NCBI GenBank assembly: GCA_031216915.1
Contig: CM062296.1
Location: 448,446,287 to 448,510,286 of the forward strand
Direction: 5' to 3'
Length of the DNA: 64,000 bases
From: Pictodentalium vernedei
Lineage: Eukaryota > Mollusca > Scaphopoda > Dentaliida > Dentaliidae
This document shows positions 11,169 to 21,940 of the stretch, piece after piece. Position numbers and translations under genes: made by a program. The notes under the pieces are model-generated. The model was not told the DNA's origin. It did not search any database and worked only from the letters and a program-made list of their open reading frames with translations. Within the stretch, counting starts at the first letter, position 1, and every line of letters begins with the position of its first letter.

Positions 11169-11535
11169 ATGTTTTTTACCCTCATTGTTGTTCGTTCATG
11201 TAGATTACCCTATATGAAATGTACTGAAAATAATATCACGATAATATCGAATATCGCAATATTTTCAGAAAATATCGCGATTTGTTTTTTTCCCCAATAA
11301 TGCCCAGCTCTAACGCGCAGTACGTCTTAGTACACGGCATCATCGTGCCCTCCCCCCCCCCCCCCCCCCCCCCCCCCCATGTGGACAATCGGGGTTAAGT
11401 GCCTTGCCCAAGGACACAATGCGGGAGTCCGAATTGATCGCTCAGTCACCCATCCAGTGTTTAACCGGACTCGATGTTGCTTAACTTCGGTGATCTGACG
11501 AGAACCGGTTACCACAACGCCCCCTCACAGATCCC

Positions 11536-12503
11536 CAAAATATAACCAATGCTGATCCTTCCCTTCTGGTTGTTTATTTGTAACTTAGTGACGTTCTCAA
11601 TTCTCATTAGAATGCATGTATGAAACAAAAACATTTTCAATGTCGTAATTTTATTTAATTAACCCACTAAAAATGCAACAACCACATCCGACTAGCACAA
11701 TTTACAATTATTGCTAATCAAATTCTACTATTTTTTCTTTAATTTCGGCTTCTAAAAGACAGCTCATTACTCACTCACCCTTCTGTCATCAGCAAATCAA
11801 AGTTTTGTTTTCACCTGTGCAAATACCATCTAGAACTTACCAGGAATGGACGCCTCAACTATAACTGGCACAAAAAACGAAAACCAGCGTTGACTTGGCG
11901 AAAATATGACACTTGCAGGCCTTTAGATTGGTCTAATTTGGGCACAACAACAAATACAGATCTACCGTATTGTGGCCTGCAGGTTTGGAGACAAGTGTCA
12001 GTAGTTTGACGTTTTCCTTTTTTTGACGCCTGTTATAGGTTTTCTCCCCTAAGAATGATAGTTTACAGCTCCTGTTATAGGTAATCACCATAATGACACC
12101 ATTATTACTGGTTGCCCTCCTTCGGAAAGCTTTATAGATTCCCAGTGTTGCGTCAAAAGTCCTATTTGAATGTAAATTACGCATGAAGTTTATTAAAGAA
12201 ATACTACAAACATGAATATATTACAGGTCAAGCCTTAACTACATGATCATTCAGAATTTCCCAGAGAAAAGCAATCTGAATCAACAGTGCCGAATATGAC
12301 ACTGTTGACGCCAGTGTGTAAAATTTGACGAGAACGCTCATTTCGTTCACGTGGTGGTTATGCACATTCAAATCTATGTGAACGGATGACCAGTTAGCCA
12401 AAAGTTGCATCTTGAATAGTATAAAGTGTGAGTAACTTAACTGGTAGAGTGCTAAATTTTCTCTCAGCTTCAAGATTTGTTCACACATTTTTGTCTTGTT
12501 ACA
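11536..12503. other. No gene recognised
   Basis: AT-rich sequence between the 5S-headed SINE and the next hAT-like element. Minus-strand open frames of 83 and 107 codons are present but show no domain or splice signals I can trust. Confidence 0.35.
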
Positions 12504-12607
12504 ATTCATGGTAGAGCTGAAACAGTTAACCGATTGATCAATGATCAACATCTTGATCGATCAAAAAAGTAATTGATCGATTAAATGCTACTTTTGAACT
12601 ACTGTAT

Positions 12608-13862
12608 CAGGGTTCCCCCAGGTTAAAATCTTTGAAATTCAAGGCCATTCCAGGCCATTTCTTGGCAATTTTCGTGGATTTTCAAGGCCCTCATTTATGA
12701 AATTCAAGGCTTTCCAAGGCCGAGGCTGGCAAAGTACCCTAAATTGTCAGATAATGACTAGAAACTTTCTCTTATATCTCCCTTTGTTGGTAATTTTAAC
12801 CCTTGACATCATTTCTTGGAAAACTCTTTCTGAAAGCTATCCAAGCAATGATATCACTGATTAGAATTAGTGAGAGTGAGAAAGACATTTTCTTGTGTTT
12901 ATCCTACAACTGCAGTGTAATTACCAGGTGGCACAATAGCTATGTCTCTTGTACATGTACCGCTATTCTAATTGAATACTTACTGAATGCAAATGAACTG
13001 ATGTCATCCTTTCTCCCAATGAGTAAACTACATGTTACATGTAAATGACACATTTCGTAACCCACAATGTCTCCGGAAATGTCATTCGAAAAGCAAAATG
13101 TAATTCCGTTGTGGGGAAGTGTACCTTCCAACAAGCTTGGATTAAATCAACTGCATACTATAACTGGTTACTGCCTGTTCCAGTTGAACGGTATTCAGCT
13201 AAATGCAGTAAGTGTCAAAAAGTTTTTAATGTTTCATACATGGGCGAATCATCCTTAAAATCGCACATGTTAACATTTGAGGTGAATAAGACAATAACAC
13301 TTTCATTTGGAAATCCAAACTCGGAATCCACCGTGATGGCGACTGCCCATGCCAGAACTTTAAGATGACGTTGTGGCAAATTCATCAGACATACATGCTT
13401 CGGAAATACTCAAATAGTTCAACTGAACAATCATCTATTTGTAATATTTTCAATATGAATAAATTATCCACGCACGTGTGCTCAGCATTCGAACAGGCAG
13501 AATTTACAATAAATCTTCCCATTGGCTTAAATATACACCATTGTGCTCGCCCACATCAATAGCAACCATTCACAATGCTTGATTCAAAGGATTTCAGTGT
13601 CACATCACTGCAAAGTTCTATCAATAATGCACGCATTGCACTGCCATAAATACTCCAAAATATGACCGGATTAATAAACCACACAGTTACATTTGCTGTA
13701 AATGCCGTAAAATATGTTCGGATTAAATTACGAATCACAAAATTCTCCGATTTTCCAGGCTTTTCAAGGCTCCCATTGGAAATTCAAGGCTTTCAAGGCC
13801 TTGAATGACCTTTTGACGAATTCCAGGCTTTTCCAGGTTTTCAAGGCCCCGCGGGAACCCTG
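12608..13862. mobile_element. CAGGGTTCCC inverted-repeat element
   Basis: The ends are CAGGGTTCCCCCAGG and, complemented, CAGGGTTCCCGCGGGG. Both are followed by subterminal sequence rich in 'TTCAAGGC'/'CCAGGC'. A 5-bp TGTAT duplication (12603-12607, 13863-13867) flanks it. A CAG..CTG terminus with a short duplication fits a non-autonomous hAT-related transposon. It is nested in the element at 12512-14356. Internal frames up to 107 codons have no recognised domain. Confidence 0.75.
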
Positions 13863-14036
13863 TGTATTATATGGGTTAACAAAGGAACAAAACTTGCTCC
13901 AAGACAGGCAAATATTGTCGCACTGACTCACATCAATTGTATGAGACAGAGTAAAGCATGCAAGTTACTTGCTGACATACTTGTTTACTTGCATGATCAT
14001 CATACTTTATCAGTGGCTGGAAACGGTCATTCTTAA

Positions 14037-14227
14037 CCCTTTACCCATTGCAGGTAGAAGACGATACATGCAAAATAAATTCATGAATTACCGAAAAATT
14101 TCAATTTTTGTCTCAAAAACAGCTTATGACCCCTCATTGGAACGAGCTCAACGTGAAAACAATAAATTTGAATGGAGATTTTTGTATGTAGGCCTAGTCA
14201 GTTTTGTTTGTTACGTTGGGTCAAGGG
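14037..14227. mobile_element. Hairpin MITE, shortened copy
   Basis: Same CCCTTTACCC / GGGTCAAGGG family as 6602-6834, after TTAA at 14033-14036. The right target is mutated to TTCA. The central palindrome keeps only one arm (GACCCCTCATTGGAACGAGC), so this is an internally deleted copy. It is nested in the hAT-like element. Confidence 0.75.
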
Positions 14228-14364
14228 TTCATGCTGTAAATCATCAAAAGTATGGCAATTCTTCAGATATCTATTTGGACAAGTGATTAATTGGTTAACC
14301 AAGGTTAATCCATGTGATTAATTGATCAAGAAAAACCCTTAACCATTTCAGCTCTAATTTATGG

Positions 14365-15167
14365 GACAGTGCCTGACGAACAGTTTTTTGTTTATTTTTA
14401 AAATTATTTATCTGTTGCATTGTTTGATTCGACACATGGTGCCAGCTATATTACAAGCATCAAGGTAACCTGGCCAAACTATATATAGCTATTATAGGCC
14501 CCTATTATAATATAAGACTTTATATGTCCTTAGTTAAAAATTGTTAATATTTTCTAAAATTATTTTTTAATTGGGATGAGCAGACTTTCACTTCTGTGAT
14601 CACTTATTTGCAGTGAATGACCTTTGAATTAAATCAACATGGTTACAAATACTCTTATTAAACAGGATCTATTTATAGCTCACTAATTGTTTATTTGAAT
14701 CACACTTCTTGTTTACTTGAAATTAGACAGAATCATCTAGAAATTTAATGGGGTATCTTTCAGCCAATCTTAAGTTAATGGAACAATACAACACTGGGAG
14801 AAATTTTCCATTCTGGAACTTTCTATTTGAAGACTATATTAGTCTCTGACAACAGACCTCTGGCATTCTTTTATCTCACACAGAATTGAGAAGTGACTGA
14901 CTATATTTATATATTCAGCATTGGATATTATTATTATTATTACAGGACAGTGCATTATTCTACATAGCAGAAGAGTTTTTACATATATCCTTCGGAATAT
15001 TATTTTGTAATCTGAGCATCATTACATGTTGGAAAAGTGCTTCCAAAACCACTATTTATACTTGTGAAAAATCAGGATTCAACTGGATATTTCTGAACCA
15101 CCTGAAGAGCAAATAATTATTGAACATTTATTTCATTTGAATCTTGCAGAGGGCTTCACTGGAATTT
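14365..15167. other. No gene recognised
   Basis: AT-rich sequence with a short ATT microsatellite near 14927-14941. No coding exon, RNA gene or element boundary was seen. Confidence 0.35.
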
Positions 15168-15942
15168 ATTTGAGATAGTGCTGAAACGATTGTTCGACTA
15201 GTCGACCTCGACTCGATTACTAAAAAAGTTGACGCTGAAATTCACCAGTCGACACCTTCATTGTTAGGTATAAGCGTCAGACATACTATACTCTGATTGG
15301 CCACAAGGCCACAACTTACAGTAAAGTCGGCAGAACCCTATTTTTCGGAAAACTGAGGCAAAATATGTTGTTCATTTTAACCCAACTCACGAAAATTTAC
15401 AATTCCGGCACTTGCTTCTGTACTTGTTTAAAGGTTTACTTGCACTTTAGCACTCATGTTCAATCCAATTTGTTACATTATATGCCCGTATTGGCCAGGC
15501 CTTAAAATAACCAGGTTCGCATTGCATTTTGCGATACAAATCGCTTATTTAGCGACGCAATTCATACTTTGGAATCGCATTTTGCGAATAACGTTAAATA
15601 TTGTCAAATTCATTCAATTAGCGATGTATCACCAAAGATTTATTCGGCTTCCATTATAGCTACAAGAACTTACTATCAAGTAAAAAAAAAACCACTTATC
15701 TATGACCTATCTTCATGAATATGAATTACTAAAACAAGCCTATTTAACATAATTCTTTCCTAATATGACGATTAAGTGAAAATAAGACAGGAATTCAGCC
15801 AATTAAATAGTGTATTTTATTCTGGCGCCAAATGATTTATATCCACATCATCTGATTGCAAGTCTTCAGTCACATGCTACATTCTTTGTCATTTGGTGAA
15901 ATTTATAATATTTTTTTATTTGAAGAATTGGTATATCAAAAT

Positions 15943-18900
15943 GAAAGTGTCAATGACACTGTAGCTTAACTTGTGTGTTGTGTTTGATGAAAAGGATAAT
16001 GTTCAATGTTTATGAAAGGATTAAGAAATAAGACAAGAATTGTGATAATTGGGAATATGTTCATTTCTGTTCCCTGTATGCTATGTTTATGATAAAAATA
16101 ATATGAGGTGTACACTGTACTAAAGATCTGAGGGGTGGGTTAATATGACCTCACAGTTAATATATGTGGCCCTCACAGTTAACATTATGAACAAAATTAC
16201 AATGAAATTATTCCAAAATGAGTCATTCTATCAAGTTACATTAAAATCCCTTCATAAATATGGCCTGTAGACTGTGCTAAAGGTTTTCGGGCTTCGGGCC
16301 CCTGTAGCCGTCAGTTTCCCAATTGCGTCCAAAGGGGACGTTCGCATCTAGACATTATATGAAGTCAACCTACCAAGTTACAATGAAATCCCTCCATAAA
16401 TACGACCTGTAGACTGTGCTAAAGGTTTTCGGGCTTCAGGCACCTGTAGACATCACAGTTGACCAACCATGACCAAAAGGGGATGTCATCATCTAGGCAT
16501 TATATGGAGTCAACCTAACAAGTTACAATGAAATCCTTCCATAAATACGACCTACAGACAAGCTAAAGGTTTTTGGGCTCGGGCAGCCATCAAGGCTGAA
16601 TGATCGTGATCAAAAGGGGACGTTCCCATCTGGACACTATTTGGAGTCATCCTACCAAGCTACAATAAAATCCCTTCATAATTATGACTTGTAGACTGTT
16701 CTAAAGGTTTTCGGGCTTTGGGCCCCTGAAGCCGTCACAGTTGCCCACTCGTGTCCAAAAGGGGACGTTCTCATCTAGACATTATATGAAGTCAACCTAC
16801 CAAGTTACAATGAAATCCCTTCATAAATATGACCTTAGACTGTGCTAAAGGTTTTCGGGCTTCGGGCTCGGGCAGCCATCATGGTTGAATGATCGCAACC
16901 ATAGGGGACAATCTCATCTGGGCATCATCTGTAGTGATCCTCCGAAGTTACAATGAAATCCCTTCATAAATATGACCTGTAGACTGTGTTCAAGGTTTTC
17001 GGGCTTCGGGCACCTGTAGCCATCACAGCTGACCAATCACGACCAAAAGGGGATGTCATCATCTAGGCATTATATGGAGTCAACCTAACAATGTTACAAT
17101 GAAATCCTTCTATAAATATAAACTTTTGCCTATGCTAAAGGCTTTTGGGATCGGGCACCCATCAAGGCTGAATGATCACGGCCAAAAATGGGACGTTCTC
17201 ATCTTGACCTTATTTGGAGTCAACCTACCAAGTTACAATGAAATCCCTTCATAAATATGACCTGTAGACAGTGCTAAAGGTTTTTGGGCTTCGGGCACCT
17301 TTAGCCGTCAAAGTTGCCCAAACATGTCCAAAAGGGGACGTTCTCATCTAGGCATTATATGAAGTCAACCTACCAAGTTACAATGAAATCCCTTCACAAA
17401 TATGACTTGTAGACTGTGCTTAAGGTTTTCGGGCTTCGGGTTCGGGCAGCCATCATGGTTGAATAATCGCAACCAAAGGGGACAATCTCATCTGGGCATC
17501 ATCTGGAATGATCCTATGAAGTTACAATGAAATCCCTTCATAAATATGGCCTGTAGACTGTGCTCAAGGTTTTTGGGCTTCGGGCACTTGCATCCAACAC
17601 AGCTGACCAATTACAACCAAAAGGGGATGTCATCATCTAGGCATTATATGGAGTCAACCTAATAGGTTACAATGAAATCCTTCCATAAATATGACCTTTT
17701 ACCTATGCTAAGGGTTTTTGGGCTCGGGCACCCATCAAGGCTGAATGATCGCGATCAAAAGGGGACGTTCTCATCTAGACATTATTTGGAGTCATCCTAC
17801 CAAGTTACAATGAAATCCCCTCATAAATATGACCTGTAGACTGTGCTAAAGGTTTTCGGGCTTCGGGCACCTTTAGCCGTCACAGTTGCCCAATCATGTC
17901 CAAAAGGGGACGTTCTTATCTAGACATTATATGAAGTTAACCTACCAAGTTACAATGAAATCCCTTCATAAATATGACCTGTAGACTGTGCTAAAGGTTT
18001 TCGGGCTTCGGGCTCGGGCAGCCATCATGGGTGAATGATCGCACGTTCTCATCTAGGCATTATATGAAGTTAACCTACCAAGTTACAATGAAATCCCTTC
18101 ATAAATATGACCTGTAGACTGTGCTAAAGGTTTTCGGGCTTTGGGCTTGGGCAGCCATCATGGGTGAATAATCGCAACCATAGGGGACAATCTCATCTGA
18201 GCATCATCTGGAGTGATCCTAACAAGTTACAATGAAATCCCTTCATAAATATGACCTGTAGACTGTGCTCAAGGTTTTCGGGCTTCGGGCACTTGTAGCC
18301 ATCACAACTGACCAATCACGACCGAAAGGGGATGTCATCATCTAGGCATTATATGGAGTCAACATAACAGGTTACAATGAAATCCTTCCGTAAATATGAC
18401 CTTTTGCCTATGCTAAAGGTTTTTGGGCTCGGACACCCATCAAGGCTGCATGATCGCGATCAAAATGGGACGTTCTCATCTAGACATTATTTGGAGTCAT
18501 CCTGCCAAGTTACAATGAAATCATTTCATAAATATGACCTCTAGACTGTGCTAAAGGTTTTCGGGCTTCGGGCTCCTGTAGCCGTCACAGTTGCCCAATC
18601 ACGTCCAAAGGGGGACTTTCTCATCTAGACATTGTATGAAGTCAACCCACCAAGTTACAATGAAATTCCTCAATAAATATGACCTGTAGACTGTGCTAAA
18701 GGTTTTCGGGTTTTGGGCTCAGGCAGTCGTCACAGTTGGCAGATCATGCCCAAATGGGGAAATTAGCATCTAGACATCATAAGGAGTCATCCTACCAAGT
18801 TACAATGAGATCCCTCCACATTAAACATGACCTGCAGACTGTGCTAAAAGTTTTTGGGTTTCGGGCTTGGGCAGCCATCACGGTTGATAGATCATGCCCA

Positions 18901-19249
18901 AAAGGGGACGTTCTCGTCTAGGCCCTATACAGAGGCATCCTACCAAGTTACAATGAAATCCCTTCATAAATACGACCTGTAGACTGTGCTAATGGTTTTG
19001 GGGTTTTGGGCTCGGGCAGCCATACCGGTTGCCCGATCGCGACCAAAAGGGGATGTTCTCATCTAGACATGACCCCAAACCTGCATATGAAATTTCGTGA
19101 TGATCAGACAAGAACTGCAGGGTGTAGCCCGTGCTAAAGGAAATGTGAACAGACGTCACAGACTTACAGACAGACTCACAGACTAACAGACTAAGACTTC
19201 CGCACGCGTGATGGCAATAGCTTATCTTGACTATGTCAAGTTAAGCTAA
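15943..19249 (+). mobile_element. Rolling-circle-like element, type C, satellite-filled
   Basis: The 5' end shows the hairpin AGTGTCAATGACACT followed by GTAGCTTAACTTG, as in type B. The 3' end is ATAGCTTATCTTGAC-TAT-GTCAAGTTAAGCTAA, a hairpin finishing CTAA. The arms are inverted relative to the 5' motif, which fits the asymmetric terminal repeats described for Helentron-type elements. About 20 tandem monomers fill the interior (see 16235-19060). A short ACAGACTNACAGACT repeat precedes the 3' end. No protein is encoded. Confidence 0.7.
16235..19060 (+). repeat. ~143-bp tandem array with four-monomer higher-order repeat
   Basis: Twenty monomers start with 'GTTACAATGAAATCC' variants near 16235, 16379, 16521, 16662, 16803, 16946, 17093, 17233, 17377, 17521, 17663, 17801, 17947, 18077, 18224, 18369, 18505, 18653, 18800 and 18947. 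Four variable segments recur in fixed order: A ('GTCACAGTTGCCCAAT'), D ('GCAGCCATCATGG'), B ('CATCACAGCTGACCAATCA') and C ('CATCAAGGCTGAATGATC'). The order is A-B-C, A-D-B-C, A-D-B-C, A-D-D-B-C, then A and three diverged D-like units, giving a ~570-bp higher-order unit. Confidence 0.85.
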
Positions 19250-19405
19250 CTAGACTGCGTTTTGGCACCGTATTTCACAGATATGTATTTATGACTTATC
19301 TACATACTGTGCCTAAGTTTTAATCATATACATGAAGTATTTGAAAAGTTATTTTTAATTGAAACCGCCAAAGTGACAGGAAACTCAAAATGCACAATGT
19401 GGATT

Positions 19406-19466
19406 CCATTTCTGAAGGGAGACAGAGGTGAGCCACATGGTCTGTGACGCTTCGCACGAAATGACA
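19406..19466 (+). repeat. Inverted repeat, left arm
   Basis: 'GACAGAGGTGAGCCACATGG' and flanking sequence is repeated in inverse orientation at 28634-28694 with few differences. Both arms lie in what remains of the outer hAT-like element, so they are probably its own subterminal or internal inverted repeats, separated by later insertions. Confidence 0.75.
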
Positions 19467-19550
19467 TAAAGCGTAAAAATAACTTTTAACTGCCATGTGA
19501 ATGAAACATTTCAAAATGGTAGGGGTAATTTTCTAAGAAATGAATATAAA

Positions 19551-20350
19551 CAGTCCTTCGTGTGAGTAAATTTTACGGGTGCAAAAAAGTGCACTCGCAA
19601 ATTGTGTTGCGAGTGCAAATCGCACTCGCAAAATTCCCCAAAGGTTCACAATTATGTATGTTTGGGACAGATGTGTTTAAACACAGCTAATCATGATATT
19701 TAGATTGCTACTTGCTGACTACTCTGAATACTTCAATAGACTGTAACGTTGATAGTCACCGTTAGCATCTGGAAAACGTAACCCATTCAGAAAAGACAAA
19801 CTGCAAAAACACTGACGATAAAATTGCTCGCTTTTACACAAATCTTTGAAGAAAGGGAAACAAGGTGAAATTATTTGGTACAAGCGATTCGGTTGGCCAT
19901 AGCAGACGATTTCACTACTGACTGGCCAATCACAGTTGGTCTATCTGTTTGTTCTGATTAAATTAGCATTGTACTTTCGGTTTCATTTGCAGGATGAATT
20001 GAGATGTAGAATGACATGCACAGTGAATAAAGGAATCTGGAAATGTTTCAGTTTTCACCGACAATATCGATTCGGACCTCTTGCAGAGCGGATGGTGATA
20101 TGGTGGGGGGTGATATGGTGGGGGGTGGGGCATATAACAGCAGTTTTGTTTTCGTTTTCGTTTTACCATTAACCAATGGACAATAACGAAATAGATGTCC
20201 ATTCTGACTTGAAGCGTGGCAATGCTAGTGAGTTGAGTGCAATTTAACTGAAGCTGAACTATTTGATGACGGGCACGATTTTTTGCGTTCGTCTTTTTTA
20301 AATTACGGGCGCCTGTGAGCGCAATAGCGCCCATCTCACGCGAAGGACTG
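19551..20350. mobile_element. CAGTCCTTCG inverted-repeat element
   Basis: The left end is CAGTCCTTCGTGTGAG and the right end, complemented, is CAGTCCTTCGCGTGAG. An imperfect 6-bp flank (TATAAA at 19545-19550, TATACA at 20351-20356) may be the duplication. Subterminal hairpins are present, for example TGCACTCGCAA with its complement at 19593-19620. A 149-codon minus-strand frame inside has no recognised domain. Confidence 0.6.
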
Positions 20351-20741
20351 TATACATATATCCCCTTCTTATTTGTTTTGAAAGTTTTTGATCTCATAAA
20401 TATTCTCCACAACTAAGAAATATACCTGGCATTTATCATACATTCAAGCATGGGCGCAGATCCGAGGTGGGTGGGGGATGACATGTCAACAAAACTTCAA
20501 ATCAGATCACTTGCCAAGTTGCAAATTACAGTACATGTCGAAATAAGTTGTAGCGTTTCACTGAACAACTATGCATTTTTTTTAACACTTGCCTTGGTAC
20601 CGTTTATGTCCATGTATAAGTAGCACTTTTTTACCCGGAAAATGTCTGGTTATAAATTACGCACACGTGCACAAGGTAAAGTCAGTTTCAATAGCACCAA
20701 CAATGCTTATGTAGGTCAACAATTTTAAAACAATTTGCACT

Positions 20742-20835
20742 GTAACCTGCGCATTTGTTGTATTTTTATTGTTTTTTCCGGAATGTTCTCACGTTCAGAA
20801 AAAAACAACATAAACACAACAACTGTGCAGGTTAC
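20742..20835. repeat. Imperfect hairpin, ~42-bp arms
   Basis: The arm GTAACCTGCGCATTTGTTG (continuing into an A/T-rich stretch) pairs with the complementary arm ending CAACTGTGCAGGTTAC. The flanks TTTGCAC and GGTGC differ. It could be a small foldback or the centre of an older element. Confidence 0.7.
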
Positions 20836-21016
20836 GACGCAAATGGTGCTCTGATTCTGAAACTATGAAGTTTCAGTCACAAATGAGTGTTGGATTTTCT
20901 TGACAGGGATGAAGATATTGGGGTGATAAACAAATAACGAAAAACAAATAAATGCGTGTATTTTTTAAATCTTTAATAATAATTTTCCTTTATTCTTTTA
21001 TCTTATTTACCACGTG

Positions 21017-21940
21017 CAGCCCTCGCAATTGGCTTCGGCAATCGGCATTGCCGAAGCGATTTGCTGAAGCAAATGCCGCTGACTACAGCACACAGTTGCC
21101 GTAGTAGAAATAATCCGCAGTGGTGTTTGACTTGTCCAAACTTGGAGTGTGGACCCAAAGTCTGAAATATATTTTTTTGGTTTGGTCAGGATGTATCAAA
21201 CCAAAAAATTATATTACGGATTTTGGGTCCAGGTTTGGACGAATGTGTGACATGCAGTAGTTCACTCTGCACAACGAGAGACACTGGTAGCTGAAAATGG
21301 AAACTCGCAGTCAACGTTACACTTACTTCAACTTTCTGTCATTGGTTTGTTTATTGTGATACCCTTTCGAAAACAATTGAATTCGCGCAGTACACATGCA
21401 CATCTTCTCCATATATAAATATGTGTGGGAGTTTCCCGGACTAAGTACTACATTTACAGAAAATGGGTCAACATTCATTTTTTGATTCCAGGGAATATAC
21501 ATAAATACAGGTAAAGAAACCACATGTGTTTTCTGAGAAATAAGTTTGAAATGTATTTTACTCAATATTCAGCTCAGATGAAATTCATTCGTTTTGCAGT
21601 CCCACAAATTTCGATCGCAAACTGACAAATCGACCGTGCATATGACATTGCAGGGGTGGATTCAAGTAAAAAAAACCCTAATTTTGTCATCCAAAATATC
21701 AAGTGGATTTCCACCCAAAAAGCCACGAGAACGCTCCTTTTGATAGCAGATTCCAAAATTTTCCTAGGGCGAGAACCCCCCAGACACCGCTAAAAAAATT
21801 GTGCATTCGTCTCTGGCTGCAGATGCCTTCGGCATCTGCATGTATTGCCTTCCCAGAAATGCCGTAGTAACTGCCGAAGCACATAAAATTTGCTACGGCA
21901 AACAACTGTCGAAGCCAAAAAATTTGAATTGTGAGGGCTG
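21017..21940. mobile_element. CAGCCCTC inverted-repeat element
   Basis: The ends are CAGCCCTCGCAATT and, complemented, CAGCCCTCACAATT, with a 6-bp CACGTG flank on each side (21011-21016, 21941-21946). The interior is unusually palindromic: TTCGGCAATCGGCATTGCCGAA, GCAGATGCCTTCGGCATCTGC, and a ~45-bp-arm hairpin at 21134-21240 built on GGACCCAAA and its complement. No coding capacity was found. Probably a hAT-related MITE. Confidence 0.7.

Larger units (their letters stand above)
10384..11312. mobile_element. hAT-like non-autonomous element inside the SINE
   Basis: Termini TACAGCTGGGCG and (complemented) TAGAGCTGGGCA are flanked by an 8-bp duplication with one mismatch (ACGTGCAG 10376-10383, ACGCGCAG 11313-11320). 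The SINE resumes correctly across the gap. An 8-bp duplication and YAGRG-type ends fit hAT. No transposase frame is seen. Two related hairpins occupy 10912-10984 and 11100-11168. Confidence 0.8.
10185..11524 (-). mobile_element. SINE with a 5S rRNA-like head, split by an insertion
   Basis: The body and tail match the SINE family (10185-10383 and 11313-11440), but the head at 11440-11520 is not tRNA-like. On the minus strand it reads as 5S rRNA, including GATCACCGAAGTTAAGCAAC (box A region) and GGATGGGTGAC (box C region). A perfect 11-bp duplication TCACAGATCCC lies at 10174-10184 and 11525-11535, so the 5S-like part is inside the inserted unit. A hAT-like element occupies 10384-11312, leaving a net SINE of about 403 bp. 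A 27-base C run (11352-11378) interrupts the body. Confidence 0.85.
12512..14356. mobile_element. hAT-like element (TAGAGCTGAAAC family)
   Basis: The left end is TAGAGCTGAAACAGTTAACC and the right end, complemented, is TAGAGCTGAAATGGTTAA. An 8-bp duplication with one mismatch flanks it (ATTCATGG 12504-12511, ATTTATGG 14357-14364). GATC-rich subterminal sequence (repeated TTGATC/GATCAA) lies at both ends. Two other elements are nested inside (12608-13862 and 14037-14227), leaving about 400 bp of its own sequence and no transposase. Confidence 0.8.

Noticed and set aside
11440..11520. Possible 5S rRNA gene
   Set aside because: Only part of 5S is present and it is joined to a SINE body within one target-site duplication.
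16235..19060. CRISPR-like array of regular repeats
   Set aside because: Monomers are ~143 bp, continuous, diverged and without unique spacers; the surroundings are eukaryotic transposons.
19963..20412. 149-codon minus-strand open frame
   Set aside because: It lies mostly within an inverted-repeat element, has no recognisable domain, and includes simple-sequence proline/tyrosine/histidine runs from a GGTGATATGGTGG repeat.
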